The notes beneath the pieces are model-generated. The model was not told the origin of the DNA, did no database searches, and saw only the letters and a program-made list of their open reading frames with translations. A program made the position numbers and the translations under genes. From positions 1 to 13,872 of the forward strand of contig CAJGEA010000028.1 in NCBI GenBank assembly GCA_904502015.1: a DNA stretch of 13,872 nt. The letters run 5' to 3'. Of the stretch, positions 13,459 to 13,872 are shown piece by piece; the stretch's first letter is position 1, and each line of letters starts with the position of its first letter. This DNA is from an uncultured Clostridia bacterium (GTDB lineage Bacteria; Bacillota; Clostridia; Oscillospirales; CAG-272).

Positions 13459-13629
13459 TTACGCTTCTGTTCGATCGACGAGATAACTTGATGTAAGCAC
13501 GACCTGAGAGGGAATATAGAATACCCACACCATAAAGCAGATGGCAGCGTATACAAAAATTATTTGCTTGATATAATTTGCCATATGTGGCGAGGGAGAA
13601 ATCCTCCGCCTTTTTTCTTTTACAAGCAT
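13459..13629 (-). CDS. Possible 56-residue single-pass membrane protein
   Basis: An open frame from ATG 13629 to TAA encodes a basic N-terminus (MLVKEKRRRISPSPH, then MANYIKQ), a hydrophobic segment IIFVYAAICFMVWVFYIP (about 23-40) and a short polar tail ending DRTEA. The layout is that of a small single-pass protein with its basic end inside the cell. GAGG lies 10 bases before the ATG, an acceptable but not strong site; an internal ATG at 13584 gives 41 residues. The bidirectional hairpin 22 bases downstream supplies a terminator. No clear promoter was found in the repeat array upstream. I know no family for it. A 56-codon frame in AT-rich DNA could be chance, although the protein-like composition argues for a gene. 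Confidence 0.4.
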   Translation of the reverse strand: MLVKEKRRRISPSPHMANYIKQIIFVYAAICFMVWVFYIPSQVVLTSSYLVDRTEA

Positions 13630-13689
13630 CGGAAAATTACCTCAACAATCGTCGGAAAAATATTTCAACAATCGTCGGAAAACTATTGC
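13630..13689. repeat. 23-bp tandem repeat array, about 2.6 copies, abutting a promoter
   Basis: Units at 13630-13652 and 13653-13675 are 23 bp each and share CGGAAAA at the start and TCAACAATCGT at the end; a partial third copy (13676-13689) runs into the -35 box of the ATPase gene. Bases 13624-13629 resemble the tail of a fourth copy. The spacing (about two helical turns) and placement suit a cooperative regulator site. It is too short and has no spacers, so it is not a CRISPR array. Confidence 0.6.
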
Positions 13690-13714
13690 ATTTTTTATAA
13701 TCTAGGTGTATAAT
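13686..13714 (+). promoter_or_regulatory. Sigma-A-type promoter for the AAA ATPase gene
   Basis: TTGCAT (13686-13691, four of six consensus bases) and a perfect TATAAT (13709-13714) lie 17 bp apart. The -35 box overlaps the last repeat of the 23-bp array. Transcription should start near 13721, leaving a leader of about 26 bases. Confidence 0.7.
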
Positions 13715-13746
13715 ATAGATAACATAAGCTAAAAGAGGTGTTTTGA

Positions 13747-13872
13747 ATGAAAAATTACAGAAAAAGAATAGCCGACGATATTTTGAAAAGAAAGCTTGAA
13801 GGCAAGGGAGCGGTTCTGATTGAAGGACCTAAGTGGTGCGGTAAAACCACAACTGCCGAGCAGCTTGCAGTC
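13747..13872 (+). CDS. AAA-type ATPase, probably DUF4143-containing, 5' part only
   Basis: Only the first 42 residues lie in the window. They include RKRIADDILKRKLEGKGAVL and then IEGPKWCGKTTTAEQLA, a P-loop of the form GPKWCGKTT (27-35). This opening is typical of the large bacterial family of AAA_14 ATPases with a C-terminal DUF4143 domain, about 400 residues long. They are widespread in gut Clostridia and Bacteroidia and of unknown function, although they resemble STAND/defence-type and DNA-binding ATPases. ATG 13747 has GAGG 8 bases upstream. The DUF4143 part is predicted from the opening motif and cannot be seen here. Confidence 0.8.
   Translation, partial: MKNYRKRIADDILKRKLEGKGAVLIEGPKWCGKTTTAEQLAV

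Noticed and set aside
13230..13556. 108-codon minus-strand open frame overlapping the end of the hypothetical gene
   Set aside because: It runs straight through the bidirectional terminator hairpin, has no ribosome binding site, and competes with the better-placed 56-codon frame on the same strand.
13589..13621. Hairpin GGCGAGG...CCTCCGCC followed by a T-run, as a plus-strand terminator
   Set aside because: The stem is short with a bulge, no plus-strand gene lies upstream after the terminator at 13383-13437, and the bases can be explained as the Arg/Lys-rich start of the small minus-strand gene. Not excluded.
13630..13689. CRISPR array
   Set aside because: The 23-bp units are directly adjacent with no spacers, and no cas gene is visible.

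Overview
The window looks like a chromosomal segment of a Bacillota bacterium of the class Clostridia, probably an uncultured gut-type lineage. The grounds are strong GGAGG-type ribosome binding sites, sigma-A-like promoters (TTGACA / 17 bp / TATAAT), a Y-family polymerase paired with a YolD-like protein, a pair of overlapping WYL-domain regulator genes, and a methionine synthase whose activation domain is a separate gene. The order-level assignment is inference. No rRNA, tRNA, CRISPR array, transposase or integrase was seen.

Layout. (a) 1-688, minus strand: a two-gene unit encoding a homologue of the Anabaena sensory rhodopsin transducer (cut by the window edge) and a small three-helix membrane protein, behind a near-consensus promoter with a triple 8-bp repeat at its transcription start. 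(b) 931-2842, plus strand: prmC (release-factor glutamine methyltransferase) and ddl (D-Ala-D-Ala ligase), both apparently starting at TTG, closed by a strong hairpin terminator. (c) 2889-3992, minus strand: an uncharacterised N-terminal domain fused to a uridine-kinase-like P-loop domain. (d) 4085-6094, plus strand: a Y-family translesion polymerase with a clamp-binding motif, followed by a YolD-like protein. (e) 6116-10023, minus strand: metF, a free-standing MetH activation-domain protein and metH lacking that domain, together the folate/B12 branch of methionine synthesis. (f) 10228-12410, plus strand: two WYL-domain proteins with overlapping reading frames, ending in a strong terminator. 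Between (e) and (f) two divergent promoters flank two tandem copies of a 22-23 bp repeat, a candidate shared operator.

From about 12440 to the end the DNA is visibly more AT-rich and its codon use differs. It carries an HU-family DNA-binding protein, a coupled protein of unknown function, a possible 56-residue membrane protein on the opposite strand, a 23-bp tandem repeat array abutting a promoter, and the start of an AAA-type ATPase of the kind usually followed by DUF4143. This right end is the accessory-looking part of the window.

The main functional units are largely housekeeping: C1/methionine metabolism, translation termination, cell-wall precursor synthesis and damage-tolerant replication. 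The least explained features are the rhodopsin-transducer homologue with no rhodopsin, the kinase fusion, the repeat between the met and WYL operons, and the small genes at the right end.
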